Positions 1-7,510 are shown, counted from the stretch's first letter. The stretch: DNA of 18,267 bases from an uncultured Oscillospiraceae bacterium (GCA_947631805.1 CANRNA010000009.1:1-18267), one strand, 5' to 3'. Made by a program: numbers and translations. The notes: generated by a model not told the origin, from the sequence alone.

Positions 1-1038
1 CTGTGCCGCCAGCGGGAGCAGGAGGCCTACGGCATCTGCAAGAAGAAGATCGAGGAACACGGCCTGGAGATGAAGCTAGTGGACGTGGAGTGCTCCTTCG
101 AGGGCAACAAGATCATCTTCTTCTTTTCCAGCGACGGCCGGGTGGATTTCCGGGAGCTGGTGAAGGATCTGGCCAGCGTCTTTCGCACCCGCATCGAGCT
201 GCGGCAGATAGGCGTCCGGGACGAGGCCCGGATGCTGGGCGGGCTGGGGATATGCGGCCGCCCGTTCTGCTGCGGCAGCTTTATGGACGATTTCAAGCCC
301 GTGTCCACCAAAATGGCGAAGGTCCAGGCCCTGAGCCTGAACCCGGCCAAGATATCCGGCTGCTGCGGGCGGCTCATGTGCTGCCTGCGGTATGAGCAGC
401 CCGCCTACGAGGAGCTGGTGAAGGGCGTGCCCAAAAACGGCGCGTTCGTGGAGACGCCGGACGGGTACGGCAACGTGACCCAGGTGAACATCCTCCGCCA
501 GACCGTCCGGGTGAAGCTGGACGGGGAGGGGGACGACGCATTCCGCCAGTATGACGCGGACGAGGTGGCCGCCATCCCGGGGGGACGGCCCCGGGACGGC
601 AGCCAGCCCCCCCATGTTCTGGTGCTCAAGCCCAAGAAGGACAAGGAGCCGGAGCTGGAGGCGGATATCTGGGAGATGCCCCAGCGGCTCATCGACAGCG
701 CGGGGGAGCGGCCCGTTCAGGGGGAGCTGTTCCCCCGGCAGGAGAACCGCCGTCCCCGCCGGGAGGGCCAGGACGGGGAGGAGCCGTCCCGGCAGGGCCG
801 GAACCAGCGGCGGGGCGGCCGCTACCGGGGCGACCGTCCCCGGCAGGAGAAGCCCACCGCCGAGGCCAAAATACAGGAAAAGCAGCGGCAGGCCAAGAAA
901 AAGCCCCAGCGGCCCAGACCCGACATGCCCACGCCCCAGGAGCAGTCCCAGAAGGCCCGGAGCAAGAACTATTACAGCCGCCGTCGGCCCAACAACCGCC
1001 GCCCCAAGAGCGAGAACGGCTCCGGCAGGGAGGACTGA
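1..1038 (+). CDS. ricT: RicT/YaaT, PSP1-domain regulator of RNA processing (5' end missing)
   Basis: The open frame enters from the left edge, so the N-terminus is missing. The visible part begins inside the PSP1 C-terminal domain. It carries two cysteine-rich stretches, GICGRPFCCGS and GCCGRLMCCLRYE, which are hallmarks of RicT (YaaT). In Bacillus this protein forms an Fe-S-containing complex with RicA and RicF that acts with RNase Y on mRNA maturation and is needed for sporulation, competence and biofilm formation; that role is family knowledge. After roughly residue 215 of the visible part comes a long tail rich in Arg, Gln, Pro and Lys, which looks disordered and could bind RNA; it is longer than I expect for the Bacillus protein. 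The gene is followed after three bases by a small membrane-protein ORF and then a terminator, so it is probably the end of an operon, often the holB region in Firmicutes. Confidence 0.9.
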   Translation: MCRQREQEAYGICKKKIEEHGLEMKLVDVECSFEGNKIIFFFSSDGRVDFRELVKDLASVFRTRIELRQIGVRDEARMLGGLGICGRPFCCGSFMDDFKPVSTKMAKVQALSLNPAKISGCCGRLMCCLRYEQPAYEELVKGVPKNGAFVETPDGYGNVTQVNILRQTVRVKLDGEGDDAFRQYDADEVAAIPGGRPRDGSQPPHVLVLKPKKDKEPELEADIWEMPQRLIDSAGERPVQGELFPRQENRRPRREGQDGEEPSRQGRNQRRGGRYRGDRPRQEKPTAEAKIQEKQRQAKKKPQRPRPDMPTPQEQSQKARSKNYYSRRRPNNRRPKSENGSGRED

Positions 1039-1041
1039 GCC

Positions 1042-1146
1042 ATGGACAGGAGAAAGCGGGCCGGGGCGCTGGCCGCCCTCTTCGCCGGGACCATTCTGGC
1101 CCAGGCAGCCGCCATGGTCCTGGCCAAGCCCCGGAAGAAAAAGTGA
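1042..1146 (+). CDS. 34-residue basic membrane microprotein
   Basis: A short frame starts three bases after the ricT stop. GGGAGG lies about eight bases upstream of its ATG, inside the end of ricT, which suggests translational coupling. The peptide starts MDRRKRAGA, has one hydrophobic segment of about 20 residues rich in Ala and Leu, and ends in KPRKKK. Positive charge at both ends of a single helix fits a small membrane or membrane-surface peptide. I do not recognise a family. A strong hairpin terminator follows nine bases after its stop, so it lies within the ricT transcript. It could also be a chance ORF; position, ribosome binding site and composition are the only support. Confidence 0.5.
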   Translation: MDRRKRAGALAALFAGTILAQAAAMVLAKPRKKK

Positions 1147-1154
1147 AAAGCAGA

Positions 1155-1184
1155 GCCCCGGATATCCGAGAGGATATCCGGGGC
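1155..1184. terminator. Bidirectional terminator between convergent genes
   Basis: A perfect 13-base stem (gccccggatatcc against ggatatccggggc) closes a GAGA loop. The plus-strand exit is only moderately T-rich (gattgttatt). On the minus strand the stem is followed by a T-rich tract. It lies between the end of the ricT transcript and the stop of the minus-strand foldase gene, so it probably ends both. Confidence 0.8.
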
Positions 1185-1198
1185 CGATTGTTATTAAG

Positions 1199-2677
1199 TT
1201 AGTGGTTCTTTCCGGCCATGCCCAGATGGGAGGTGACGGGCTGGTAATTGGCCATCTGCTCCTCTACCCAGGCGTTGTAGGCGTCGTTGCGCATGGCGGC
1301 GTCGGCGGTGGTCCGGGCGTAGGTCATGTCGGAGGAGCCAACGTAATAGAGCACGTGGGTGCCGGTGTAGTTGGCGCCATCATAGGACACGACGGTGGTG
1401 TCGCCGCTCTTGCGGCCCTTGGCGAACAGCCAGTCGTTGATGGGGTCCACCATGGTGTACTTGGACACGTCCTCATACAGCCCGCCGTTGGTGTTGGAGC
1501 CGCCGTCATCGGACCGCTCGTTGGCCAGGGCGGCGAAGCTGTCCTCGGTGGCGTCGCCGTTCTTCCACTCGGTGTAGATGCTCTCGGCCTCGTCGGCGGC
1601 CGCCTTGATCTCCTCGTCGCTGATGGTGCCGTCGCCGTCGGTGTCCTCCGCCTGCACAAGGATGTGGCGGAAGCTGGCGAGAGGATAGTCGTTCTTGTCC
1701 CGGTCAAGGAACATCACCACGTAGGTGGCGCTGTCCGTCTCGATGGCGGTGGTGTCACCGGCGGCGCGGGCGTCGTCCAGCAGCCACTCAGAGTAGGCGC
1801 TGTTCAGGCCGCTGCCAGCGGTGTGGGTGACGGTGGGCTCCGCGTCCTCGGCGTTCTCGGCCAGATACGCGGTGAAGGCGTCGGCGTCGGTGCCGTTCAG
1901 CTCGTCGGCCATGGCCTGGGCGTCCAGGGTCTCGTCGTCCTGGGGGATGGTGTAGTAGGCGTAGCCTATCACGTCCATATCGTCGGCCACGCTGGCGTAA
2001 TAGTCGTCCAGCTGGGCGGTGGCGTACTCATAGGATTCGCTGATGCTCTGGGCGTAGGCGCTGGCCAGGTGGCTGCGGTAGAGCTGCTCGACGACCATGT
2101 CCTCGGTGACGCCCTTGCCGTAGTTCATGTTGATGAACTGGGCCAGGCTGGAATAGCCCAGGCCGGACCAGCTGGTGTGCAGGCTCTCCACCTCGCTGTC
2201 ATAGGCGGCCTGCTGCTCCTCCGACAGGGTGAAGCCATTGGCCTCCGCCTGGTCGCAGAGCATCTGTATCTGGGCCATATCGGACACGGCGGTGTCCAGG
2301 AAGTACTGCCGCCAGGTGTAGCCCTCGGAATACTCCTGGTCGCCCAGGCTGGTGTTGGGGTCGAAGAACACGCCGTAGTTGATATAATTGGAATAGGTGT
2401 TGGTGAAGTTCAGGTAGCTGGCGGAGTAGTAGTAGTTCAGCTCAGCCACGGAGTATTCCTGGTCGTTGATGGTCACGGCGGTGAAGTGACGGCTGGGCCA
2501 GGAGGAGTTGTAGATGAAGATGAAGGCGAAGAACACCACCAACAGCACGGCCACCAGAGTATAGGTGATCATGCTCTTGCGGTGAGCGGCCTTCTCCTTC
2601 GCGGCGGCGTTGGTACGCTTGTCCGTTCCGGCCTCGATCTGCTGTTTGCGGAGCAGTTTGTCTTTTGATGCACTCAT
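1199..2677 (-). CDS. Membrane-anchored parvulin-type peptidyl-prolyl isomerase with EF-hand-like insert
   Basis: 492 residues. A basic cytoplasmic start is followed by one membrane helix at about residues 36-56, and the rest should lie outside the membrane. Residues about 60-330 resemble the SurA/PrsA-type chaperone region, with many Tyr, Asp and Glu. Residues about 336-446 form a parvulin (PpiC rotamase) domain: FRHILVQA at its start, SFAALANERSDD, then NGGLYEDV. The family folds exported proteins by cis-trans isomerisation of prolyl bonds. Between the first strand and helix of the parvulin domain sits D-T-D-G-D-G-T-I-S-D-E-E (345-356), which fits the 12-residue EF-hand calcium loop at every ligand position. 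Unlike PrsA there is no lipobox; the anchor is an uncleaved helix. Its own promoter lies at 2722-2750, divergent from the NYN gene, and the gene is probably transcribed alone. Confidence 0.85.
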   Translation of the reverse strand: MSASKDKLLRKQQIEAGTDKRTNAAAKEKAAHRKSMITYTLVAVLLVVFFAFIFIYNSSWPSRHFTAVTINDQEYSVAELNYYYSASYLNFTNTYSNYINYGVFFDPNTSLGDQEYSEGYTWRQYFLDTAVSDMAQIQMLCDQAEANGFTLSEEQQAAYDSEVESLHTSWSGLGYSSLAQFINMNYGKGVTEDMVVEQLYRSHLASAYAQSISESYEYATAQLDDYYASVADDMDVIGYAYYTIPQDDETLDAQAMADELNGTDADAFTAYLAENAEDAEPTVTHTAGSGLNSAYSEWLLDDARAAGDTTAIETDSATYVVMFLDRDKNDYPLASFRHILVQAEDTDGDGTISDEEIKAAADEAESIYTEWKNGDATEDSFAALANERSDDGGSNTNGGLYEDVSKYTMVDPINDWLFAKGRKSGDTTVVSYDGANYTGTHVLYYVGSSDMTYARTTADAAMRNDAYNAWVEEQMANYQPVTSHLGMAGKNH

Positions 2678-2721
2678 GTGTAAAACACCCCTTGCGGTTA
2701 GATTCTCGCGTAAGCCCTAAT

Positions 2722-2750
2722 ATTATATTACAAGGTATGCCCCGTTTCAA
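2722..2750 (-). promoter_or_regulatory. Sigma-A-type promoter of the parvulin gene
   Basis: Read on the minus strand, TTGAAA and TATAAT are separated by 17 bases. The -10 box is about 45 bases upstream of the ATG at 2677. A modest ribosome binding site (AAGGGG) lies between them. Confidence 0.7.
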
Positions 2751-2808
2751 GTTTTTTCTGAAAAACGCGCAAATGTTTACAAATCCGGACCCGGCCGGGC
2801 AAGGCTTG

Positions 2809-2837
2809 TTGCAAATCCGGACAGGTTCCTGTATACT
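2809..2837 (+). promoter_or_regulatory. Sigma-A-type promoter of the NYN gene, with direct repeats
   Basis: TTGCAA and TATACT are spaced by 17 bases, about 30 bases before the gene start. The 11-base word CAAATCCGGAC occurs at 2780-2790 and again at 2812-2822. The second copy overlaps the -35 box and the copies are 32 bases apart, about three helical turns. They could be operator half-sites; the regulator is unknown. Confidence 0.65.
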
Positions 2838-2867
2838 AAGGGCATAGATAAAGTGGAGGGATATTTC

Positions 2868-3713
2868 ATGTCCATTTCTGATAACGACAAAAACCTGCGG
2901 CTGGCCGTGCTCATCGACGCGGACAACGCCCCCCGTGACTGCCTGCAGGGCGTGATGGAGGAGGTGGCCATCTACGGCACCCCCAATATCAAGAAGGCCT
3001 ACGGGGACTGGTCCACCCGCAACCTGGCCGGATGGAAGCAGACCCTGCTGGACAACTCCGTCACCCCGGTACAGCAGTTCGCCTACACCAAGGGGAAGAA
3101 CTCCACGGACTCGGCCATGATCATCGACGCCATGGACATCCTCTATTCCGGCAACACGGACGGCTTTGTGCTCATCTCCTCCGACAGCGACTTCACGGGC
3201 CTGGCCCGCCGTCTGCGGGAGGCGGGGCAGTTCGTCATCGGCATCGGGGAGCAGAAGACCCCCAGCCCCCTGATAGCCGCCTGCAATAAGTTCATCTATA
3301 TCGAGGTCATCCGCGACCGGTCCAAGGCGCTGGTCAAGGCCGCCCAGCCCGCGAAAAAGAAGAAGACGGAGACGAAGAAGGCCGAGCCGAAAAAGACCGA
3401 GCCCGCCCGGAAGGCGGAGCCGGAGGCCGCGAAGCCCGCCCCCGCGGAGGACAAGCAGATACCGGACAGCATCGTCTGGCTCATCGCGGACTCCATTTTG
3501 GACCTGGCGGGCACCGGGGACAGCGACTATGTGTCCCTGGGGGCCGTGGGCCAGCTCATCCAGAAAAAGCGGCCCGACTTCGACACCCGGAGCTACGGTT
3601 TCTCCAAGCTGTCGGGGATGGTGAAGGCCATCGACCGGTTCGAGGTCATGGAGCGGGAGGACAAGTCCGACCCCCGGTCCAAGCTGGTGTATATCCGGGA
3701 CCTGGAGATGTGA
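2868..3713 (+). CDS. NYN-domain (PIN-like) ribonuclease with C-terminal OST-HTH/LOTUS-type domain
   Basis: 281 residues. I chose the ATG at 2868 because GGAGG (2855-2859) sits at the right distance; the in-frame GTG at 2853 overlaps that site. Residues about 11-148 are a NYN (LabA/DUF88) domain: LAVLIDADNAP with the first acidic pair, STDSAMIIDAMD, and ISSDSDF. These give the cluster of Asp residues that binds metal in PIN-like nucleases. A low-complexity linker rich in Lys, Glu, Ala and Pro follows (about 158-195). Residues about 199-280 look like an OST-HTH/LOTUS domain, a proposed RNA-binding winged helix. The pairing is widespread in bacteria and is thought to act in RNA metabolism; the exact target is not known. 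A terminator follows 22 bases after the stop, so it is a single-gene unit. Confidence 0.87.
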   Translation: MSISDNDKNLRLAVLIDADNAPRDCLQGVMEEVAIYGTPNIKKAYGDWSTRNLAGWKQTLLDNSVTPVQQFAYTKGKNSTDSAMIIDAMDILYSGNTDGFVLISSDSDFTGLARRLREAGQFVIGIGEQKTPSPLIAACNKFIYIEVIRDRSKALVKAAQPAKKKKTETKKAEPKKTEPARKAEPEAAKPAPAEDKQIPDSIVWLIADSILDLAGTGDSDYVSLGAVGQLIQKKRPDFDTRSYGFSKLSGMVKAIDRFEVMEREDKSDPRSKLVYIRDLEM

Positions 3714-3735
3714 CGGCGGACAAAGGTGCACGAAG

Positions 3736-3762
3736 GGCATGGTTTTTCACCATGCCTTTTTT
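3736..3762 (+). terminator. Intrinsic terminator after the NYN gene
   Basis: An eight-base stem (ggcatggt against accatgcc) closes a five-base loop and is followed at once by six T. This is a textbook rho-independent terminator. Confidence 0.92.
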
Positions 3763-3885
3763 GTGCCCAAAATGGTTCTTTTTTCTTTGGGCAATTTGTA
3801 CAAAATTCGATTTTTTTGTGTAAATTGTGTTAAGACGCCTTGAAATCTTTGGTAGTTTTTGAGTAGGAATTATTTGGGAATTGGA

Positions 3886-3914
3886 TTGTAATTTCCAAAC
3901 ATGTAGTATAAAAT
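3886..3914 (+). promoter_or_regulatory. Possible promoter in an AT-rich island
   Basis: The stretch 3770-3920 is sharply AT-rich against its GC-rich surroundings. TTGTAA and TAAAAT lie 17 bases apart here, and TATAAA overlaps the latter. A start near 3921 would place the whole GC-rich hairpin region below on the transcript. Several alternative -10 frames exist, so the exact boxes are uncertain. Confidence 0.5.
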
Positions 3915-3920
3915 ATATAA

Positions 3921-4073
3921 CACAGGGACCCGCTTCCAGCGGGAAGAGCATCGCCCCGGCCGTCGGCGCCGGGGAGGGGATGCGGCCCGGAACGCTGCCC
4001 TGGCGGGGGCAGAGAGCGCAATCCAACTCGTATCGAGCCTAACGCGCCCCGTTCCCTCCCTGGAACGGGGCGC
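3921..4073 (+). ncRNA. Candidate structured leader or small RNA upstream of the transglutaminase-like gene
   Basis: About 150 non-coding bases, abruptly GC-rich after an AT-rich promoter region. Successive hairpins can be drawn: cccgc/gcggg near 3930; a long one with outer gcatc/gatgc and inner ccccggc/gccgggg (about 3948-3981); ctgccc/ggggcag near 4000; ctcg/cgag near 4030; and a perfect 12-base stem at 4044-4073 with a six-base loop. The last stem ends ten bases before the ATG at 4084, has no T-tract, and holds the only GGAAC/GGGG-like ribosome binding sequence. I compared it by eye with TPP, FMN, SAM-I, cobalamin, T-box, lysine, c-di-GMP and 6S RNA signatures and saw no match. It could be an unknown riboswitch, a thermosensor-like leader or an independent small RNA. 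Confidence 0.4.
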
Positions 4074-4083
4074 ATCGTTGACC

Positions 4084-5376
4084 ATGAGAAAGAGAAACAT
4101 CCTTTATTTCATCCTGATCGCCCTCCTGCTGGCGGCTCTGCTGGCGGGGGTGCACGCATCGCAGGCCCAGCGGCCCGCGCCCACCATCGCCCCTACGGCG
4201 ACGGCCGCGCCCACGCCTACGCCGATGCCGCTGACCCTGGCGGACCAGTCCGGCCACCCGGCGCTCATGGCGCTGACGGCGGAGGGGACCTTTGACCCGG
4301 ACAGCGGCATGAGACGGGATGAAATGGCGATCTGTCTTGCCGCGCTGCTGGACGGCCTGCCGGACCACATAGCGGAGATGACCGATGTGGCCGAGGGAGA
4401 CGCCGCCCGTGCCCCGGTGGGCCGCCTGGCCGCCGCCGGGCTGCTGGCCGAGACGGCGGGAGAGGCGTTTCGCCCGGCGGAGGATGTGCGCAGGGGGGAG
4501 CTGGCCGGTTTTCTGTGGCGGCTGGCGGACCACCTGCGGGACCCGGAACGGGAGGGCGTCAGACAGCTCTCCCGGGACGTGGGCAAGGGCCTGACGGCCG
4601 ACGGCGACGGCAAGACCAGCGCGGAGGATATCCTGACCCGGCGGGAGATCGCGGTGGCGTTGGAGCGGCTGGCCGGACGGACGCCGGACAAGGGGAGGCT
4701 CATCCTGGGCGAGGGCGGCCCGGTGGATGTGCCCGTGGCAGACGAGGCTTGGGAATATATTGCCGACGCGGTGACGGACGGCGAGACGCCCCGGCGGGAG
4801 CCGGGGGTCTACAGGCTCTGCGGATGGCTCTACGCCGCGGATGAGGACGGTGAGCTCCTGACGGACGGGACTTATGGCGTGTGGTCCTTCGGTCCGGACG
4901 GGCGCTACACCACCGGCGACGAGCGGCTGGACGGCTATCTTGCCGGAGCATTGGAAGCGAGTGGCGCGAACGGCCTGGAGGGCCGGGAGGCGCTGGAGGC
5001 GGTTTATCTCTATGTAAAGAACAACTTCGAGTACAAGGTGACCCCACGGGATCAGACCCCCGAGGAGGAGGGCTCCACCGGCTGGGAATTTCAGCGGGCA
5101 GAACGCTTTTTCCGCTACGGCGGCGGCACCTGCTACGGCTATGCGGCCACATTCGGCCTCCTGGCCCGGTGTCTGGGGGAGAACGCCAGGATCGTGGCAG
5201 CCACGGTCAATCAATTCAACGGTCCCCACAGCTTTGTGGTCATCCCCGAGGACGGGATAGACTGGATATATGACGTGGAGCTGGAGGACACCCGCCCGGA
5301 GCGGCACGGGGACCTGGACTTGTTCCGTATCCAAAATTACTACATCTATAATTACTGGTACACGCCGGATTGGTGA
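4084..5376 (+). CDS. Secreted SLH-like and transglutaminase-like domain protein
   Basis: 430 residues from the ATG at 4084; a TTG six bases upstream is the alternative start. Residues 1-28 are a signal peptide or membrane anchor (MRKRN, then a long Leu/Ala stretch). A Thr/Pro/Ala-rich linker runs to about 50. Residues about 50-200 contain two or three SLH-like segments (for example TFDPDSGMRRDEMAICLAALL and ILTRREIAVALERLAG), which in the family bind secondary cell-wall polymers. Residues about 295-400 are a transglutaminase-like (papain-fold) domain with GGTCYGYAATFGLLARCLG holding Cys350, then His382 in GPHSFVVI and Asp397 in IYDVEL, a complete Cys-His-Asp triad. Such proteins act outside the cell as peptidases or cross-linking enzymes; the substrate is unknown. 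The stop overlaps or abuts the next gene. A structured leader precedes it, suggesting regulation at the mRNA level. Confidence 0.8.
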   Translation: MRKRNILYFILIALLLAALLAGVHASQAQRPAPTIAPTATAAPTPTPMPLTLADQSGHPALMALTAEGTFDPDSGMRRDEMAICLAALLDGLPDHIAEMTDVAEGDAARAPVGRLAAAGLLAETAGEAFRPAEDVRRGELAGFLWRLADHLRDPEREGVRQLSRDVGKGLTADGDGKTSAEDILTRREIAVALERLAGRTPDKGRLILGEGGPVDVPVADEAWEYIADAVTDGETPRREPGVYRLCGWLYAADEDGELLTDGTYGVWSFGPDGRYTTGDERLDGYLAGALEASGANGLEGREALEAVYLYVKNNFEYKVTPRDQTPEEEGSTGWEFQRAERFFRYGGGTCYGYAATFGLLARCLGENARIVAATVNQFNGPHSFVVIPEDGIDWIYDVELEDTRPERHGDLDLFRIQNYYIYNYWYTPDW

Positions 5377-5381
5377 TCGAT

Positions 5382-6047
5382 ATGACAGAGGTATTTATTC
5401 TCAACAATGGCACGGACCCCGTGCCGGAGGAACAGGCGGTGCTCCTGCCCAGGTGGCGCCGCCGGAGACTGGAGCGCCTGCGCTATGCCCCCGCCCGGGA
5501 GGCGAGCCTGGGAGCGGGACTGCTGTGGCGGTATGTGATGGAGCGCCACGGCATCCACGCGGAGGAGCCGGTGCGCTTCCTGCAGGCCGGAAAGCCGGTC
5601 TTTGCCCAGCGGGACGACCTGTTTTTCAGCCTGTCCCACTCTGGCCCCTACGCCATGTGCGCCATAAGCGACAGACGGGTGGGCGTGGACGTGCAGCAGA
5701 TAAAGCCCATCCACATGTCCGTGGCGCGCCGGTTCCACTTCCGGGAGCGGGACTGGCTGGCGGAGCAGCCCCACGACGAGCAGCACAGGGCCTTCTTCCA
5801 GATATGGACCAGAAAAGAGGCGTGGGTCAAGGCGGTGAGCCAGGACCAGCTCCTCAGCATGGACCAGGAGGACGTCATCCACGGGGTGCCCGGCTGGCAG
5901 TTCGGGGAGTACGCCTTGGGCGACGAGTATCTGGCGGCGGTGTGTGTCCGCCGGGAGGAAAAGCTGGAGGAGCCCGTGATATTGGAGCCGGAGGAGATGC
6001 TGAGCGCCATCCAGGCGGAGCGGGCCATGCCGGTAGGTGTTATGTGA
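5382..6047 (+). CDS. Sfp-type 4'-phosphopantetheinyl transferase
   Basis: 221 residues from the ATG at 5382. GTG at 5373 and TTG at 5370 are in-frame alternatives overlapping the stop of the previous gene, and none has a strong ribosome binding site. The family moves the phosphopantetheine arm from CoA to a serine on carrier proteins. Motifs in order: a substrate-side KPVF, FSLSHSG (82-88), VGVDVQQ (100-106) and IWTRKEAWVKA (141-151). Asp103 and Glu146 match the metal ligands of Sfp. A Gln occupies the place where Sfp has its second acidic residue in the GVD motif. Length is normal for the Sfp group. The gene appears translationally coupled to the transglutaminase-like gene, but no PKS or NRPS gene is in view, so its carrier protein must lie elsewhere. 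It ends before a bidirectional terminator. Confidence 0.88.
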   Translation: MTEVFILNNGTDPVPEEQAVLLPRWRRRRLERLRYAPAREASLGAGLLWRYVMERHGIHAEEPVRFLQAGKPVFAQRDDLFFSLSHSGPYAMCAISDRRVGVDVQQIKPIHMSVARRFHFRERDWLAEQPHDEQHRAFFQIWTRKEAWVKAVSQDQLLSMDQEDVIHGVPGWQFGEYALGDEYLAAVCVRREEKLEEPVILEPEEMLSAIQAERAMPVGVM

Positions 6048-6118
6048 AGTAAATTATGTCTACTTCTTGGCTGCCGGGACGGCCGGGGAGCGAGGTAAAC
6101 GGTGATATACAAGGACAT

Positions 6119-6145
6119 GCCCGGACGCGCTGAGCGCGTCCGGGC
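6119..6145. terminator. Bidirectional hairpin between convergent operons
   Basis: A perfect 12-base GC-rich stem (gcccggacgcgc against gcgcgtccgggc) closes a TGA loop. It stands between the stop of the phosphopantetheinyl transferase gene and the stop of the minus-strand ABC ATPase. T-tracts on both sides are weak, so termination efficiency is uncertain. Confidence 0.65.
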
Positions 6146-6149
6146 GCTG

Positions 6150-6746
6150 CTATTTCTGGGGCACGAAGGTCATGTCCCGGAAAACATACAGGCTGTCCGC
6201 CAGGGCACGGGCCTGGCCGATGTCGTGGATGGCCAGCAGCAGGGTCTTACCGGCGGCGTGGGTCCGCAGGAGGGACAGGATGCTGTCCAGGCGGCTGGGG
6301 TCCAGCTCCTTCAAGGGCTCGTCCAGCAGCAGCAGGTCCCCGTCGTAGGCCAGGGCCCTGGCCAGATTCACCCGCTGGCGCATGCCCCCGGAAAGCTCCG
6401 CCGGGAGCTTGTCCGCCGCGTCCGCCAGGCCCACGGCCTCCAGCCAGGCCAGAGCCTGGAGCATGGTGGCGGCGCTGTCGTCCAGCACGGCGTTCACGTT
6501 TTCCGCCGCCGTGCGCCAGGGCAGGAGCCGGGCCTCCTGGAAGGCGTAGGCCGCCCGCCGGGCGTTCACGGTCACGGTCCCCTCCGTGGGCCGGAGGAGC
6601 CCGGCGGCCAGGTTGAGCAGCGAGCTCTTGCCGCAGCCGGAGGGGCCCAGCAGGGCCGCGTGTTCCCCGGGCTGGACGCGGAGCGTCACATTCCGGAGCA
6701 CGGGCTTTTCCCCGTAGGAGAGGCCCGCCTTTTCAAAGGATATCAT
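6150..6746 (-). CDS. ABC transporter ATP-binding protein (SsuB/TauB/ThiZ-like)
   Basis: 198 residues, about the lower end for this family. The ATG at 6746 is chosen because it overlaps the permease stop as ATGA, a classic coupled start; longer frames reaching 6827 lie inside the permease gene. All nucleotide-binding motifs are present: Walker A GPSGCGKSS, Q-loop YAFQEARLLPW, signature LSGGMRQRVNLARAL, Walker B LLLLDEPL followed by KELD, and the switch His in LLAIHD. The Q-loop EARLLPW is typical of the nitrate/sulfonate/taurine and thiamine-precursor importers. It powers the permease encoded just upstream in a cytoplasmic dimer. Last gene of a minus-strand operon of four. Confidence 0.92.
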   Translation of the reverse strand: MISFEKAGLSYGEKPVLRNVTLRVQPGEHAALLGPSGCGKSSLLNLAAGLLRPTEGTVTVNARRAAYAFQEARLLPWRTAAENVNAVLDDSAATMLQALAWLEAVGLADAADKLPAELSGGMRQRVNLARALAYDGDLLLLDEPLKELDPSRLDSILSLLRTHAAGKTLLLAIHDIGQARALADSLYVFRDMTFVPQK

Positions 6747-7510
6747 TGTCCCGTACCTCCCAGCATGGGCCGACGGCCCAGACGGCGTATGCCGACGGAC
6801 AGGAGCTTTTCCAGCGCCAGGGAGCACAGCACCACCACAGCCGTCCAGGCGAACAGGTCCACCGTCTCCAGATACAGCTTGGACTCATACAGCTCCCGGC
6901 CGATGGACCGCAGGGGGACTGTGAGCACCTCCGCCGCCACGCCGGACTTCCAGGCCAGGCCCAGGCAGGTCTGGCAGGCGGACAGGAAGTGCGGCCCCAC
7001 GGAGGGGGCGAACACCCGCCGGACGGTCCGCCAGGGGGGGAAGGCATAGACCCGAGCCATCTCCAAGAGCTGCCGGTCCGTGCTGCGGATACCGGCGGAG
7101 ACGTTGTCCCACACCGAGGGCAGGACCATGAGGAACACGATCACACATGGCAGGATGTCCCGCCCCACCCAGATGAGCACCAGCAGGATGAAGCTGGCCA
7201 CCGGGGTGGCCCGGATGACCGTCAGCAGGGGGGACAGCAGCGCCTCCAGCACAGACGAGCGGCATGTGCCCGCCGCCAGGACCGCCCCGGCCAGGATGCC
7301 CAGCGCCGCCCCCAGCAAAATGCGCCACAGGCTCATGAGGGTGATGCGCCAGAACTCGCCGGTGCGGGCCAAAACGGCAAGGCGCTTCGCCACCGCCCAG
7401 GGACCGGGGAGCAAAAGCGCACGGTCCAGCAGGGCGGCGAAAAGCGCCCAGACGCCCAGCCAAAAGGCTACGGCCAATATATTCTTGATGAGGTCCCGTC
7501 GTCGGTCCAT
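6743..7510 (-). CDS. ABC transporter permease (SsuC/TauC/ThiX-like)
   Basis: 255 residues with about six membrane segments: near 8-28, 60-82, 90-115, 120-140, around 180-200 and 218-240. The EAA loop that docks on the ATPase is LEMARVYAFPPWRTVRRVFAP. Length and layout fit the binding-protein-dependent permeases of the NitT/TauT class. The gene starts seven bases after the lipoprotein stop and overlaps the ATPase by four bases. The ribosome binding site is weak, so it may depend on coupling to the upstream gene. The transported compound cannot be read from the sequence. Confidence 0.9.
   Translation of the reverse strand: MDRRRDLIKNILAVAFWLGVWALFAALLDRALLLPGPWAVAKRLAVLARTGEFWRITLMSLWRILLGAALGILAGAVLAAGTCRSSVLEALLSPLLTVIRATPVASFILLVLIWVGRDILPCVIVFLMVLPSVWDNVSAGIRSTDRQLLEMARVYAFPPWRTVRRVFAPSVGPHFLSACQTCLGLAWKSGVAAEVLTVPLRSIGRELYESKLYLETVDLFAWTAVVVLCSLALEKLLSVGIRRLGRRPMLGGTGQ

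Noticed and set aside
551..2668. Very long open frame on the plus strand across ricT and the parvulin gene
   Set aside because: It runs through two well-supported genes in other frames, is full of low-complexity Gly, Val and Arg, and has no domain. GC-rich DNA leaves such frames open by chance.
2853..2867. Upstream GTG start for the NYN gene
   Set aside because: The GTG lies on the ribosome binding site GGAGG that serves the ATG at 2868.
4044..4073. Intrinsic terminator before the transglutaminase-like gene
   Set aside because: The stem is strong but no T-run follows, and it sits ten bases before the start codon; a leader structure is more likely.
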